A DNA stretch of 64,000 nucleotides from assembly GCA_030141605.1 (NCBI GenBank), contig JAQGDQ010000005.1:1178180-1242179 (forward strand), in the 5' to 3' direction. Position numbers and translations under genes: made by a program. The notes beneath the pieces are model-generated. The model worked only from the letters and a program-made list of their open reading frames with translations. It ran no database searches and was not told the DNA's origin. The DNA is from Tubiluchus corallicola. Taxonomy: Eukaryota; Priapulida; Priapulimorpha; Priapulimorphida; Tubiluchidae. This document shows positions 1 to 12,100 of this stretch, piece by piece (the stretch's first letter is position 1; the number at the start of each line of letters is the position of its first letter).

Positions 1-290
1 ATTTTGAGTGAAAAATTCTTTAATTTAGTTGTTGATTCTAGAACTAGACGGCATAATTTAAAACTGTTTAAAGAACGGTAGCGTCTTGACATTCGTAAAT
101 ATTCATTTTTTGTGAGAGTTGTGAATGAATGGAATAATCTGCCAGCCATGGTGATTGCCACACCAACCACAGTAAAGTTTAAATTGTTAATCGACAATTA
201 CTTTGCGGAAAAATATGGGGTTTCTATGAGTGTACTCGCTTAACCCCTAATCATAACAGTATAATAGTATAAAGTCAGTCATTACTTTTG
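1..290 (+). mobile_element. Decayed LINE reverse-transcriptase C-terminus (copy 1)
   Basis: The plus strand reads, through one in-frame stop, as the last ~80 residues of a non-LTR retrotransposon ORF2: a NSRTRRHNLKLFKE-like stretch, then LDIRKYSFFVRVVNEWNNLP, then TPTTVKFKLLIDNYF and a stop at about 241-243. The RKxxFxxRVVNxWNxLP block is the usual ending of jockey/CR1/L2-type reverse transcriptases. The 5' part lies outside the window. The call rests on the translated motif and on a second copy about 1 kb downstream. The family cannot be fixed from this fragment. Confidence 0.7.
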
Positions 291-1063
291 GTTGCATCTC
301 TTCATTATACTTAGCAACTGTACGAAAGTGTGGTTGCTATGGACTTTGCAAGAGCACATTGAAATTATGTTTAAATCCAGTAGGTGGCTCTTCTTGATGA
401 AGATTTGGGCTTGTCAACAAAAAAAAACCCCAAAGCAAAATGTGCTTTCACGAGCTACTATCGGAGTTTGAAAATACAAGCTTTTTGCATTTGCAGTACT
501 AGTTTCTAGACAGAGAAATGAGCATGCTGTTATAAAATTAAATTTTTGGTATTTTTTGAACATTTTCTTGATAATTTGATGCTAGAATTTAAAAGTCTAA
601 TATATTTAGCTTTTTTTAAAAAAACATGAAATTAACGTTTGACCAAATTTTTGATGCATTCTACTTAGAAGCATCGTGACGTAGTTTTAACTATGCCAAC
701 TTACGGATGCTTTTGGTTTGCAAGTACACACATTATAGTACTAAATGATGTAGTGAACTAAGAGCATCAACTGCGGGGACTTGTAAAATTACATGTTAAT
801 GTTTACACAGGTAGCAAAACTTAGACTTGGTTACCCTTTTCCTTACTTCTATCGGGCACCCGATTATTAAGATCTCAGCATCAGCGAAGAAGTTGAAATC
901 ATTTTTATTCCCAAGTAAAATGAATGCAGATAATTGCAGTGCTATCTTAGCAATAAATATTCAGTCATGTAGGATGAGGGCCTGAATACATGAGCTATGA
1001 GTTATAGAAGTTAGTGCTTTGCCGTGCATGAAATTTGACTGGGTTTTTGCCCGTAACTGCCAC
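291..1063. other. Spacer between two LINE tails, no gene seen
   Basis: AT-rich sequence with short A and T runs. I see no open frame with recognisable content, no RNA gene and no clear repeat structure. Confidence 0.5.
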
Positions 1064-1283
1064 TTAAACCATTTAAAGAGTGGTCATGTATTGACATTCG
1101 TAAATATTCATTTACTGTGAGAGTAGTGAATGATGGTATAAACTGCCTGCCATAGTGATTGCCGCGCCAACCATAGTAAAGTTTAGATGCTTAATCGACA
1201 ATTATTTTGTGGATAAATATGGGGTTTCGGTGAGTGTACTTACTTAACCCCTAATCATGACAGTATAACAGTATAACTTATAC
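1064..1283 (+). mobile_element. Decayed LINE reverse-transcriptase C-terminus (copy 2)
   Basis: This is a diverged second copy of the segment at about 59-275, in the same orientation. Shared runs include TTGACATTCGTAAATATTCA and the tail ATATGGGGTTTC...GAGTGTACT...TTAACCCCTAATCAT. Small indels break the frame after RVVND, so it is non-functional. The copies are either two insertions of one LINE family or a local duplication. Confidence 0.65.
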
Positions 1284-1974
1284 TGTACACTTTGACAATG
1301 AATCAGTTATATCAATCTAGGTACAGCATTGAGTACTATTAATGCAGCAATATAATAATGTATGTTATTCTTTTTCGTGTGTTGTTAAGCATCTTTATTA
1401 CCAGCCTGAAATAGTTTTTTAAATGTTAATTATTTAAGCATTTTTGGGTAGTTAACTTCTTGGTAAAGAAATCATAGTTCATTTTTTAATCATCCCCTTC
1501 AGCAAAAGTAGTTTGGTCTGCCATGCTGCCAATGCACTTGCAACTAATAGAGGTAATCACTGTTAATCCTCAAGTACTAATGACCAATTCTAATGTGTTT
1601 GAGTGTAAGCTGGCATTGCTAGAAGGTCGTATTTTAATTTTAGATTCTTAAGCAAAGGATATCTTATTAACAATAATGTCTGCATTTTCATTTTTGGGAC
1701 CGGGTAGAATTATCAGGCTCAGGTAATAAACGATGCAGGTCATTGCTCGGGTGTCTGAGGAAAACACTATGCATCTAGTTTCTTAATTAATTGTTTATTG
1801 TTACACTAGAAGATGGATAAATTGCTAATATGTAGTGGTTCTTTAAAATAAACAGCAACTGTATCTGGTTTCAGTAAAAAAGTCCTAGCCTTTTTGGTTT
1901 TTGCAGAGTTACACTGTTATTGCTACTGCAGAATTTCCTGGGTGTGCTGGTTCATCTGTTAGTAACTTTGATAT

Positions 1975-4433
1975 ATGACTGGTAAGACAGTTACATTTGA
2001 TAAAACAAGTATGTGGAAAGAAGTTGTCGTTACTGGCAGTGTTGCCTTAACTTTTGGGGTGGCTGGGACACTTTTACTTAGTGTTCTACACTCATTAATG
2101 ACAAATAAATTGATCAATAAGTCAGTGCGCAAAGTACGACATAAAGTTCTATTTTTTCCTGACTGTGCAGTGTTACGTAAAAATAATGTGAGTGACAGTG
2201 GCAACTCTTCTCATGCACCAAGTGCATTCACGGAACTAATACAAGTCATACAGTGTGCTCAGCAATGCATAGATGTATGTGTTTTTGCAATATCTTGCAA
2301 CCATCTTTCAAACGAATTAACTAAGCTCCATAAAAAAGGTCTTGTTGTGCGTGTCATTACTGATGGACAACAAATGACTTCTCCTGGAAATGATGTTGGA
2401 GAATTGAGAAGCACAGGTGATTGGCTATTCTCAGCAGAGACTGGGAGCTTTGGTATAATATTATCGATCAGGGGAAGCGGTTATACACCAAGCCTCAAAT
2501 CTGCCAAACCTAACCAAATCCAAACTTTTTTAGTTTTATCAATTTTGGCAAACCAAACCTGACCTTAATCTGTTCACAAATACCATGTACTATAGTGAAA
2601 CTGCCCATGTTGATGCGGATATGTGGATCGGTGCCAAATATAAGCAAAAGATTAGCACTGAAAGTCAGGAAACAATGTAGCACTTTCTGGGGGTCTTAAT
2701 CACTGTATATTTTATTACCTGCCTCTTGGCTAAGTAGTCCAAACTTTTTTACTGTAATAAAAACAGTGTGAAAATTTAATGAGGTCATGAGAGTATGTAA
2801 CATTTGGGCAGGGGACACTTGAGCATGAGACATTTTGGCATGGGGCATTTGGGCGCAGGGACACTTGGGCACGAGACATTTATAAAATTTAACGTTGTAC
2901 CTAATTTTCACGATTTTTCTAACTTTTGCAATACTTTTTTTAAAGAATTATCGCTTCACTAAATTAAATATATTTATATATTTCGTAAACGTACAGTGTC
3001 TTCTACTTATATACATGATAAAACCATTAAAACCACTCAATTGACTCTCTTCTTTAATTAAGTATTATGTGTATGTAGTTTTTAAATGCATGAAGTAGAA
3101 GACATTTATATTTTATTAAAATGTGAACAGTGTTTTATTTCAGAAATATCAAGTGCATTACAAAAACTAAAAAAAAAACAGACGAGTGCATCAAAAAAAT
3201 CTACTCGCCAAAACTTAGCGTCCGGACAACTATTGCAATAATTTAACATCATAAATTCACACTACTATATTCATTGAATGCTTGGTGTGCTTTAAAAATG
3301 TATTGTGTGCTCAGTTACAGTAGTTTTATGCATGCTAAGAGAGTTATGCTACAATTGTTTCCAGTTTTAATTACACGATCCCACTCACAAAAATAATTGT
3401 TTCTTTTCTTAGAAAAACTTTACGTGCTTTATAAGTTACGTGGCAATCACTAATCTGACTATGAATGAGGATTCCCAAAAAAGCCTTGCCTACGCATGAT
3501 CGAGTCATATTGAACGTAACAGCTCAACTGATGTGCATATGCTAGCGCCCAAATGTCTCACACTCACTCAAGTGTCAGGCACCCAAATGGCCTTGCCCAA
3601 TTTTCCTGCACCCACATGAGTGCACTCAAATGTCCTCTCCCGGTACGTAATGCATAAAACTATTTATCAGACACAGATAGCTAATTGAGAATAATCACAG
3701 ATCCCCTAATATTTTTAATTCGACTTATAAAGGTCGGTCTGCTGCACTTTTTTGCCATACCGTCTAATTACATTCATCCTGAAAAAGATAATTAATATGG
3801 AGAATAAAATAAATTCTGCAGTGTAAAAGCCTCTTGCGATTTCAGTGATTCACGTCATTTAAGTTTTCTTCAGATCCGTCATATTGCTATTACAGCTTCT
3901 GATAAGTATAAACCAAACTCGAAAACGATACAGGTATAAATATGGATTAAACTTGTAATGATCAAGTCACACATCATACTGTGAATGGTATAACTACACA
4001 CATGGGATCTACTTTCTAACAACAATGTATTAGTGTATAGAGACACTATATAATTGTATCACATAAATTATAATTATTAACATGTATGGCAAAGAGTGAT
4101 AACTCACTTTACTGTGAAAGACTTCCGTTGCACTACAGTACAAACACAAAATATGTTATATTTATTTGCAATACTGAAGTTTTTGTTCAAAGAGCTGATT
4201 TTGTTTTAGGAATTCAAGTCAGACATAATAATTCATCGTCATTTATGCACCACAAGTTCATGATAATAGATGGGGCAATGTTAGTAAATGGATCTTTCAA
4301 CTGGACGCAACAAGCCGTGTTGTGCAACCATGAAAATCTTCTTATTACTAATGACATGGAGATAGTTACGCCTTATATGAAGGAATTTGAAAAATTATGG
4401 GAAAAATATAAACTTATTTCTAGGGAGGCATAG
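1975..4433 (+). CDS. PLD6: PLD6-like mitochondrial cardiolipin hydrolase / Zucchini endonuclease
   Basis: Two coding exons, 1975-2416 and 4210-4433, join in phase 1 to encode 221 aa, a usual length for PLD6. The donor is ACAG|GTGATT and the acceptor TTGTTTTAG|G. The protein has a hydrophobic segment at about residues 14-41 (the expected outer-mitochondrial-membrane anchor), a VLFFPD strand, a VRVITDGQQM strand, and after the junction GIQVRH...FMHHKFMIIDG. This contains the single HxKxxxxD catalytic motif (H161, K163, D168), followed by GSFNWTQQA and a C-terminal EEFE..WE-like helix. Family members carry one HKD per chain and dimerise on mitochondria; they hydrolyse cardiolipin and/or act as the piRNA-pathway endonuclease. 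Order, spacing and flanks match PLD6 closely, so the assignment is strong. Which substrate is used cannot be read from sequence. Few of the zinc-finger cysteines of mammalian PLD6 are present. The gene converges on the SDR42E1-like gene. Confidence 0.92.
2800..3648. mobile_element. Inverted-repeat element inside the PLD6 intron
   Basis: The left arm (about 2800-2885) is built of short degenerate units such as GGGACACTTGGGCAC and GAGACATTTTGGC. The right arm (about 3538-3648) holds the same vocabulary on the opposite strand (GCGCCCAAATGTCTCAC, CACTCAAATGTCCTC). The arms flank about 650 bp of AT-rich DNA without coding content. This fits a short non-autonomous DNA transposon with repetitive subterminal arms. 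No target duplication was identified, so the limits are approximate. Confidence 0.45.
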
Positions 4434-6115
4434 TTCAAAGCTTGCTAGCAATTTCTCACTATAACTGATTAATTCTGTGCAACTTTACTGTCCATTGTGC
4501 ATAGCTATTAATAGCTTGCTTATGTAGCAAAGTAGTTTGAATTGCTGATAAGGTTGCTTTTAATTTTTCTACTCAGACAGCTTCATGTTCATGTGCAAAG
4601 TCTGTAAAAATCTTTTTACGATTCTTTTACCAGTTTGTAAAGTTTACTGAAGAAAACATATTCAAATAAGCTTTACCCATATATGAAATTGCATTTTTAT
4701 TGGCTATTTTATGTACTACATGTCCAATAGTGCAAGTATAGAGACATCAATGCCAATGATACATTTTGCAATGCTGTAGTGTCAAGTTTTGATTTTACAT
4801 TTTTTATCAAAATTAGTGTACAGTACCTAATAGTAGCAACAAATTACCAGTACAGAGCATTAACTTCATGTTCACGTACACTTAAATTTGCCCGTACAAA
4901 ACTCATTTGGTGTCCATCTGTGGTGTTATCCCTAGCCTGCAAAGATTTCTTGTAAATTGTTAGTTTTGACCATTTCTGCTCGTCACAGATATTCAACTAA
5001 TAGCACCTATGATGCAAATTTTAAACGACAGGTGATTTGTCGCTAAAATAATGGAACTGCAAAAGCTGAACTATCATAACCTTGTCAAAACCAGTTCATT
5101 AATTGGAACATCTGTTTTGGATAATACAATATACTAAAATCATTTGAAGCGACAATCACTTGTGAAACACATCATTAACAGGCACTTGCCATTATTTTTT
5201 TATCAGGTTTCACAAGACTATTAGCAAAATTACATGATAAAAATTCAACTTGCATTGCAAGACTTCATTTATTAGGAACTACCTGTATCCATTTTACATC
5301 GATCTTGCATTTTCCTGATAAACTTAATAAATGCCATCATTAGTACACGTATCAGCCTTAAATGCATTGTTCATAAAGTTGTTCACTCAACAGAGCATAG
5401 GTTAACATTAAATAAAACCACAATAAATACAACACGTAAAGCCTTTTATAAGAGTAATTGTGCGAATGTGCGTGATGGTTACTATCAACAAGATTTCAAT
5501 ACGTGATTATTGAAGTTTGTTTTAAAATGACTTGAATGAGCTCTAAAAGCCAAGTTCAGTGAAGTGAGCTGTTCAACGGTTTGTTTATCTTGGAAAAATG
5601 TAAAGCACTGTGCTCTAAGATTTCATTATTAGCACATTAAAAAAAAGTTTGCACATTCACTTTATAATTGACTAAAACATTTAAAACAGCGGCACATTTA
5701 CAAACTAATATTTTACAACACAAAATGCTGCAAGAACTTTAAGTGCAAGAATTCATTAATCTGGCACAATTAAGCCTATTTATACATCATTCTTGCCTTG
5801 CTAGAACATATTGCCAATATTACAACAACACGGTACATCAGTAGCTACTTTGACAACAGCCTTACAGGTGAAACACGTCTGTTTACAGATGATACATGAC
5901 AACAGCAATGAATAAATTGCTTTAAATTATCCTGTCTTATTTTACCTGATACTTAGTAGCTCATTGGCCAAAATCTTTTTTTAGGTTAAGACGAATGCAA
6001 GTTCTCAGCACTTAGACGAAAACAGTCATGTAAAACAATCTTGTGAGTTTTTTTTGATAATTAAAATTATTAAAGGTATAGATAGATTTTTCTAATAAAT
6101 AGTATAAATTGCACA
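4434..6115. other. Convergent 3' region between PLD6-like and SDR42E1-like genes
   Basis: This 1.7-kb stretch separates two convergent stop codons and should hold both 3' UTRs. A plus-strand AATAAA at 5326-5331 and further AATAAA/ATTAAA matches near 5407-5436 could end the PLD6 transcript. No coding sequence, RNA gene or repeat is recognisable. Confidence 0.4.
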
Positions 6116-6121
6116 TTTAAT
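6116..6121 (-). terminator. Candidate poly(A) signal of SDR42E1-like gene
   Basis: A minus-strand ATTAAA lies 34 nt past the stop codon. It is the commonest variant signal, and I saw no canonical AATAAA close by. The assignment is positional only. Confidence 0.3.
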
Positions 6122-6154
6122 GATGGTACACAGGAAGATAAGCTTTTCATTTGT

Positions 6155-9100
6155 TCATGCCACTAAAGGTATAAACGCCATAATGACACAAGCCACCAGT
6201 AAACCTACCAGAAATTTCCAGACCCAAACACGAGTCGAAACCTGTATCTTACCATGTGTTGGACTATCCCTATGATAGCCTCGATCCAAATACCACTGTA
6301 ACATTCCAGACAGATCATTGACTTTTGTGGGTTGGTAACCAAGTTGAGTCTGTGCTTTCTTGATGGAAAAAGTGTGTGTGACAGCCACTTTATAGAGCTA
6401 AAACAACAATCAATTGACTGCAGCAAAAAAAAACTGAATACAATATAATTTTATACTGCTTGACTGAAGTGGACATCATGATAGCCCTGCACTTATCACG
6501 TGCAGTTAATTAACTAGTGTACCTTACAAGTGATCCACAAATGAGATACAGTAAACTACTTATAACTTAAACACCTCAGGACCAGAAAATTGGTCGAGTT
6601 ATGAAAGGGTACGAGTTAGACAATGTTCGTAAGAAAACAAAAATGAGTTGCTCATCAATGTGACAATACACTGCAGCCTGTGAAAATGACAAATTGAACC
6701 TTTTACCAAACATCAAACAACAGTTTTTATGAATAATCCACAATAAAATGATTGGTCTATCTCTATTGTAGTCTCAATAGCAATAATAATATTGTGATCT
6801 AATTATTAAACCATGTTTGTTAAACCACGTTGTGTTCAGCATTCCGCTAAAGTAATACAAATTTTTTTAGCATTTTTGCTGAAACTAGCAGTTAAAATCC
6901 TAATGTGGTGCAGACTTTCGCATAGGTTTTCTCTCTTTGAGAGGTTGTGATAGGAAGGGTAATTTCAGTTAGATTCTTATAAATTGTACCGGGAATTCGG
7001 TTTGAGTTACGCGATAATTCGAGTTACAGATTTCGAGTTATGCAATGTTTGGGAAAGAGAAAAATGAAAGGGAAAATCCGGTTTCATAAGATCTATTCGA
7101 GATACGCAAGAATTAGAGTTATACTTAGTTTACTGTGCCTACATGTATTTCCAATGGACCAGCTGAAGACACATGGTGGCAACTGATTATACAATTTAAT
7201 ATTCCACAGCTTGCAGACTCCTCATTATTTTTGCCCATTTTTTTACATAATAGCAAATTAAAATATAATTCTTATATTCCTTAAGATTATCCATACAGAA
7301 GACATTACGTTTGTCTATTTTTCTCCATAAAACTGATTGAAATGAAAAAATTCACGTTTCTTTATATTCTCCATACAGACTATGACAGTTTGTATTCTCC
7401 ATAGAACTTGTTCGAATGTGGCACAATGCTTTTGGTGATTTTTTTAAATGAGATTTATGTTCTATGCCCACTACTCCATACACGAAGTTTTGAGCAATGC
7501 ATGCACGCACGCGCATGGATTAGCCTCATACATTAGAGCAACTGCATGCCAAGATTTACACAATTCCCATGTAACAACTGAGATACCGAGTTTTTTTATT
7601 TTATGAATTTATGCTTTTGCCTACCACATGGCCAATTTTGTGCCGATTTGCATTGGCTTTGAGACAAAATAGTGCTACCATAAATCCTATGCCACATTTA
7701 AGTTTCCTAACTGCTTTACAAGCTGAGCTATGGCCCTTCTTCAAAAACATGAAGGAGAACAATAACATAGCAAAATAGACCTCTTTATAGGTTTCTTCGC
7801 AAGCTAGTAACCACAAATGTACAAGTAAGAAAGCACCCACCTATAGTGACAATGCAATAATCTACTTACCTCAGGCAAATTCAACATCGGCTCAAAGTCC
7901 ATAAATGTTCTCATTATGGTGCCAAACATATTAGACAGAAAAACTGGAAAAAATGAAGACAGAGAAACATATTATTGAGTGAACACACACATACATTTTT
8001 GCATACGAATCTACCTGTAATTTTTTCTATATGTAGTTTTAATGAATGACCTGTTATTTGAAAAAGCACTGCACACTATTTTCTTGCATTTGTCTGCCAT
8101 AACATATTGCACTGTTTAGGCATATTACCATTAAAATTAATTACGCAAATTGTTAATTGTGGTTAAACGGATGGCGAGATCTAAAAAGTCCATTTCTGCA
8201 TTTGTTATAATAGCAGATATTACATTCTCTGGTATAATGTACTTTTTGACTTCGAGGAATTCAGAAAATTTAGATTAAAAGAAATTGAACAATAAGGTCT
8301 CCATTTTCTACACAAGTGACCAAACACAACAGTCATTGATTTCCACATTTGTTCACAAAGCTTTCCGAAAAGCTTGCCTAATTATCCACAGTTTGCATAA
8401 TAATTTTAAAACACCCAAACTGCCAAATTTTCTGGCCAGCTACAGTCTAGCCTCGTTATCTCACCCCTCGTTATGCCGCCAAACTCATCTCTCGCCATAG
8501 AAAGTACCAGGACGGATTTCCTGCTTTGATATTTACCTCGTTAAGTCACCACCCTCGCTTCTCGCCCTCGCCACGTCATGCTAGGATGAGTGCTTACGTA
8601 AACTATATTCGTTATGTTGCCAAACAGAAAAACTCAAGAGGTGAATCGATCAATACATATAGCGTGTGTCGATCAATATAACCGCGGTATGTAGACAATG
8701 CTGCTGTACTCGATAGATAGACATAATTACTCTAGTGTGTGTCTCACCAGGATTAGATTAGGAGTGCTGTGGTTGGTTAATGCACAGAGAAACTAAAGCG
8801 TCACCGATATCCTTACTCTATAACACCAAAGCTGCGTTTAAGTTTGAGTTTCCACAAAGTGTGAATAACTTTACATGATGACTCTGAAGTGAAAACTGTT
8901 TTGTCTTAATCCTGAACAAAAAAAGGAAATTTGTATTTATCATACGAATAATTCTTCAAAGACACAGCAGGAAATTGCTACTGTATTTAGTGCGAAATTT
9001 GGTGACACTTAGCCGGAGAAGTGTAGGAGATATAATAGCGAGTAAAGAAAAATGGATGCAAAGTCATGGTCACAGTTTCAAAATCTTTTGCTAAGTTTAT

Positions 9101-12100
9101 TGCATTTAAGTGTATACTCGAAAAAGGCTTTTTAAATAAAAAAGTAACATTCTAAGATTATTTTTATGACATTTTTTCATTTCTGATTTAATGTTGATTG
9201 GTATCATAATGCGAAATATATTTTATATGTACATAGAGGAACACTATGTTACTCAACTATTATGTATATACATATAGACTAACTTCGTTATATTCCCGTT
9301 ATGTCGCCATACTCGCCTCTCGCCAAAAATTTTTCCTAGAAGGACAGTGGCGAGATAACGAGGCTAGACTGTATGTAAGCAGTAAAATAGAGAGCTTCTC
9401 AGATTTCATATGGCAAACTTTGAGCACTATTAGAAAGCCATTAGATCAGTTGCCGAGCCCTGCGAGTTGGTGTGATGAGTGTTGTTAACCTAAATCTAAG
9501 TACTAACCGATCTCAGCCTTTGTTACCTTAGTTATCAAAAATGTTGAAATGACAAACATGTGTATAAAAGGACTTCCAAAATACTAGTTGACAGGTGTAG
9601 TTTCTATCCGCACTCCTATTGTAAATGCTGAGCAAACACGTAGAACCAAACTTCAACCTGTTTCTTTACATACCAAAAATATACATCCAAAACATAGGAA
9701 GACGTATCCATGGATATGGGTAACCCAAGCCTTCAATCTGTAACGATTAAAGAGCAATCATATTGAATTTAGCTGCAGTACAGTTAGACATAACATTATA
9801 TTCCACATGTCACAACTTAATATGTTTAAGAAAAGCACAGTTTTTAATTTAAAATGATTTTTCTTGACTCGAATTTGATTGGCTCATATTTGTAATGAAT
9901 TTGATTTGCTCATCTTATTTTCCTTTTTACACATCCTAGTGGAATGAGTGTTTGGGTTAGAAATACAACTGTACCAACTACCAATTATTAATTCAGATCA
10001 TGAGAGCTTGCTCTTTAAGGTGTTTCCAAGGACTCCACCGCCCTTAGTTCGCAAACAGTGTCCACTGCACTGCAGAAATAATTCAGAAGTTGCGTTCTTG
10101 TTGTCCATATGGTATCTCATGACAGTAACAAAGAGTTAAAAAATAATATTGTTAATTCTTCGATCAATCAAGTAAATTTACTAAAGTAACAGGTGGATAA
10201 TAATAACAATCATTGTTACAATGCTATTTAGACTAGTTTGAAAACCTCAGTCAGCTACATAAGCTGTTCAGCTTACATTAATTGTTGACTTCATTGCCTA
10301 CTTTATTATAAATATATAACTTACCAATGTGCGAAAGAATTCAAAGTTGTTGATTGGCTTTCCATCAGCAATATTATACACCTGGCCAGCCTGTTAAAAT
10401 TCATTAATTGAAATTTTAATGAAAATTAAGCTATACACATGCCATTTGATTAGTTTCTTTTAATGTCGAACATGTATTTTTTCACTGCAAATTGTTTCAC
10501 TTAATAACACAAAGAGTAAAAAAAGTTGAACAATCAAACTAACAGCTAATAATAGATGAAAGGTTGGAATGATACTCGGGTGCTCGAAAGTTTGAGATGA
10601 CATATTTTGCAAGCTTAGATGTCACAATGTTGCAAAGCCTATACTTACAGATATATAATTTTTGTCAGCTGTAAGTCCTTCGTCTGCTAATATTTGAGCT
10701 TGTACCAAATTGTCTATGTGAACAAAGTCTGATATCGCATTCTTGCATCCACAACGAAAGACCAATAACCCTTCACGCATATATCGCTGCAACAAGAAAA
10801 CTAACCATTTTAGGTGTGAGCTTATCACACTGATAAATGGAAAGTACTTTTTTAGGGTTGTGGAGTTGGTACCAATGGCCTCCAAGTTCTTAAAATTTTA
10901 GCCTGACTTTAAGGCTTTTTATTAATCAGACTCAGCCAGCATCAGTGGATTTAATACTAAGAACCTTAAGTAAAAGTACTAATTAGTATTTATCATTTAT
11001 CTTTAAGGTTGGAGTACTTTAATCAACTAATCTTGACTTCTCATTACTTGAAGAAACAATGTTCAGTTTCAGTTTATCTGCACTAATTCTACATTGCCTT
11101 AAAAATGCATTATATTAACCTGGAGCCAGAGTCAATCAGGTATTTGTCGAACTGATTTCCCCCAAAATTGACTGACTGCTGAATTCCGACTCCTCACACC
11201 ATAGATTATCTTTCCATAGATGAAATTTCAATAATTCCTGTAACTAATGTCACTGATTTCTTTTGTTTTCAACAGTGCCTTGCAAGGTAGCTTATATACT
11301 TGCTTGACACTACAGATATGCGCATACACTAATGTCTTGACTTCCAACATTAGGTAGTGAAATGTTGCAGTTATTGGCAAATCATGTGCAATAAAACAGA
11401 CTTGAAACAGTTTTCTGCCAAAAAAGTTGCACCATATTTTAACTAAGTGTTTTAAGCAAACTCATAATCAATAAACAAATAAATATGAATAATACTGTAG
11501 TTTCTCTTAATGGGGGTAACTATTAAGTAATTGGATAATTTTGACTACTGTGTAATTTCTGTCTGCATCTTGACTCTCTGCTTATCTCAAAACTAATCCA
11601 ACTGCCCCTGCACAGTCTGGAATCGTATTAAAGCCTTTGAAACTAAAATTTTATAAATACACCAGGTTATAATTAGGGTAAGTAGGTGCCCAAATGAATT
11701 ATCAAATTTTTCCCAGATATAAAATAAATACTTTGTGAACTAATATACAATTGTGTCTATACATCTTGATTGATCCTGCTTGGCTAACGTTGTGAATGAA
11801 GAGTAAGAGTATTATATGTATAAAGCTAATGCAAAAAAATAAGTCAAGCAAACACACCACAATTCTGGGAAAGTGTCTCTGTTCACCAGGTCCATAAATG
11901 CCAACACTGCGCAGTACTGTAGTATAAAGAGTTCCACCATCTGATGTTTTGCTTCCATTTGCAGCACGAATCAGTTGCTCAGCTATACTTTTTGTGCGTG
12001 AATAATGGTCCAAATACTAATCATTAGACAAAAACATAAACAAAATGTAAAAACTGTTAGTTAATCGCAATCTCTGTAAAAAAAGATAAATGCCCTAAAA

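Noticed and set aside
7601-7840. Minus-strand 79-codon ORF in an SDR42E1 intron
   Set aside because: The flanking exons join correctly in phase without it and it shows no family similarity.
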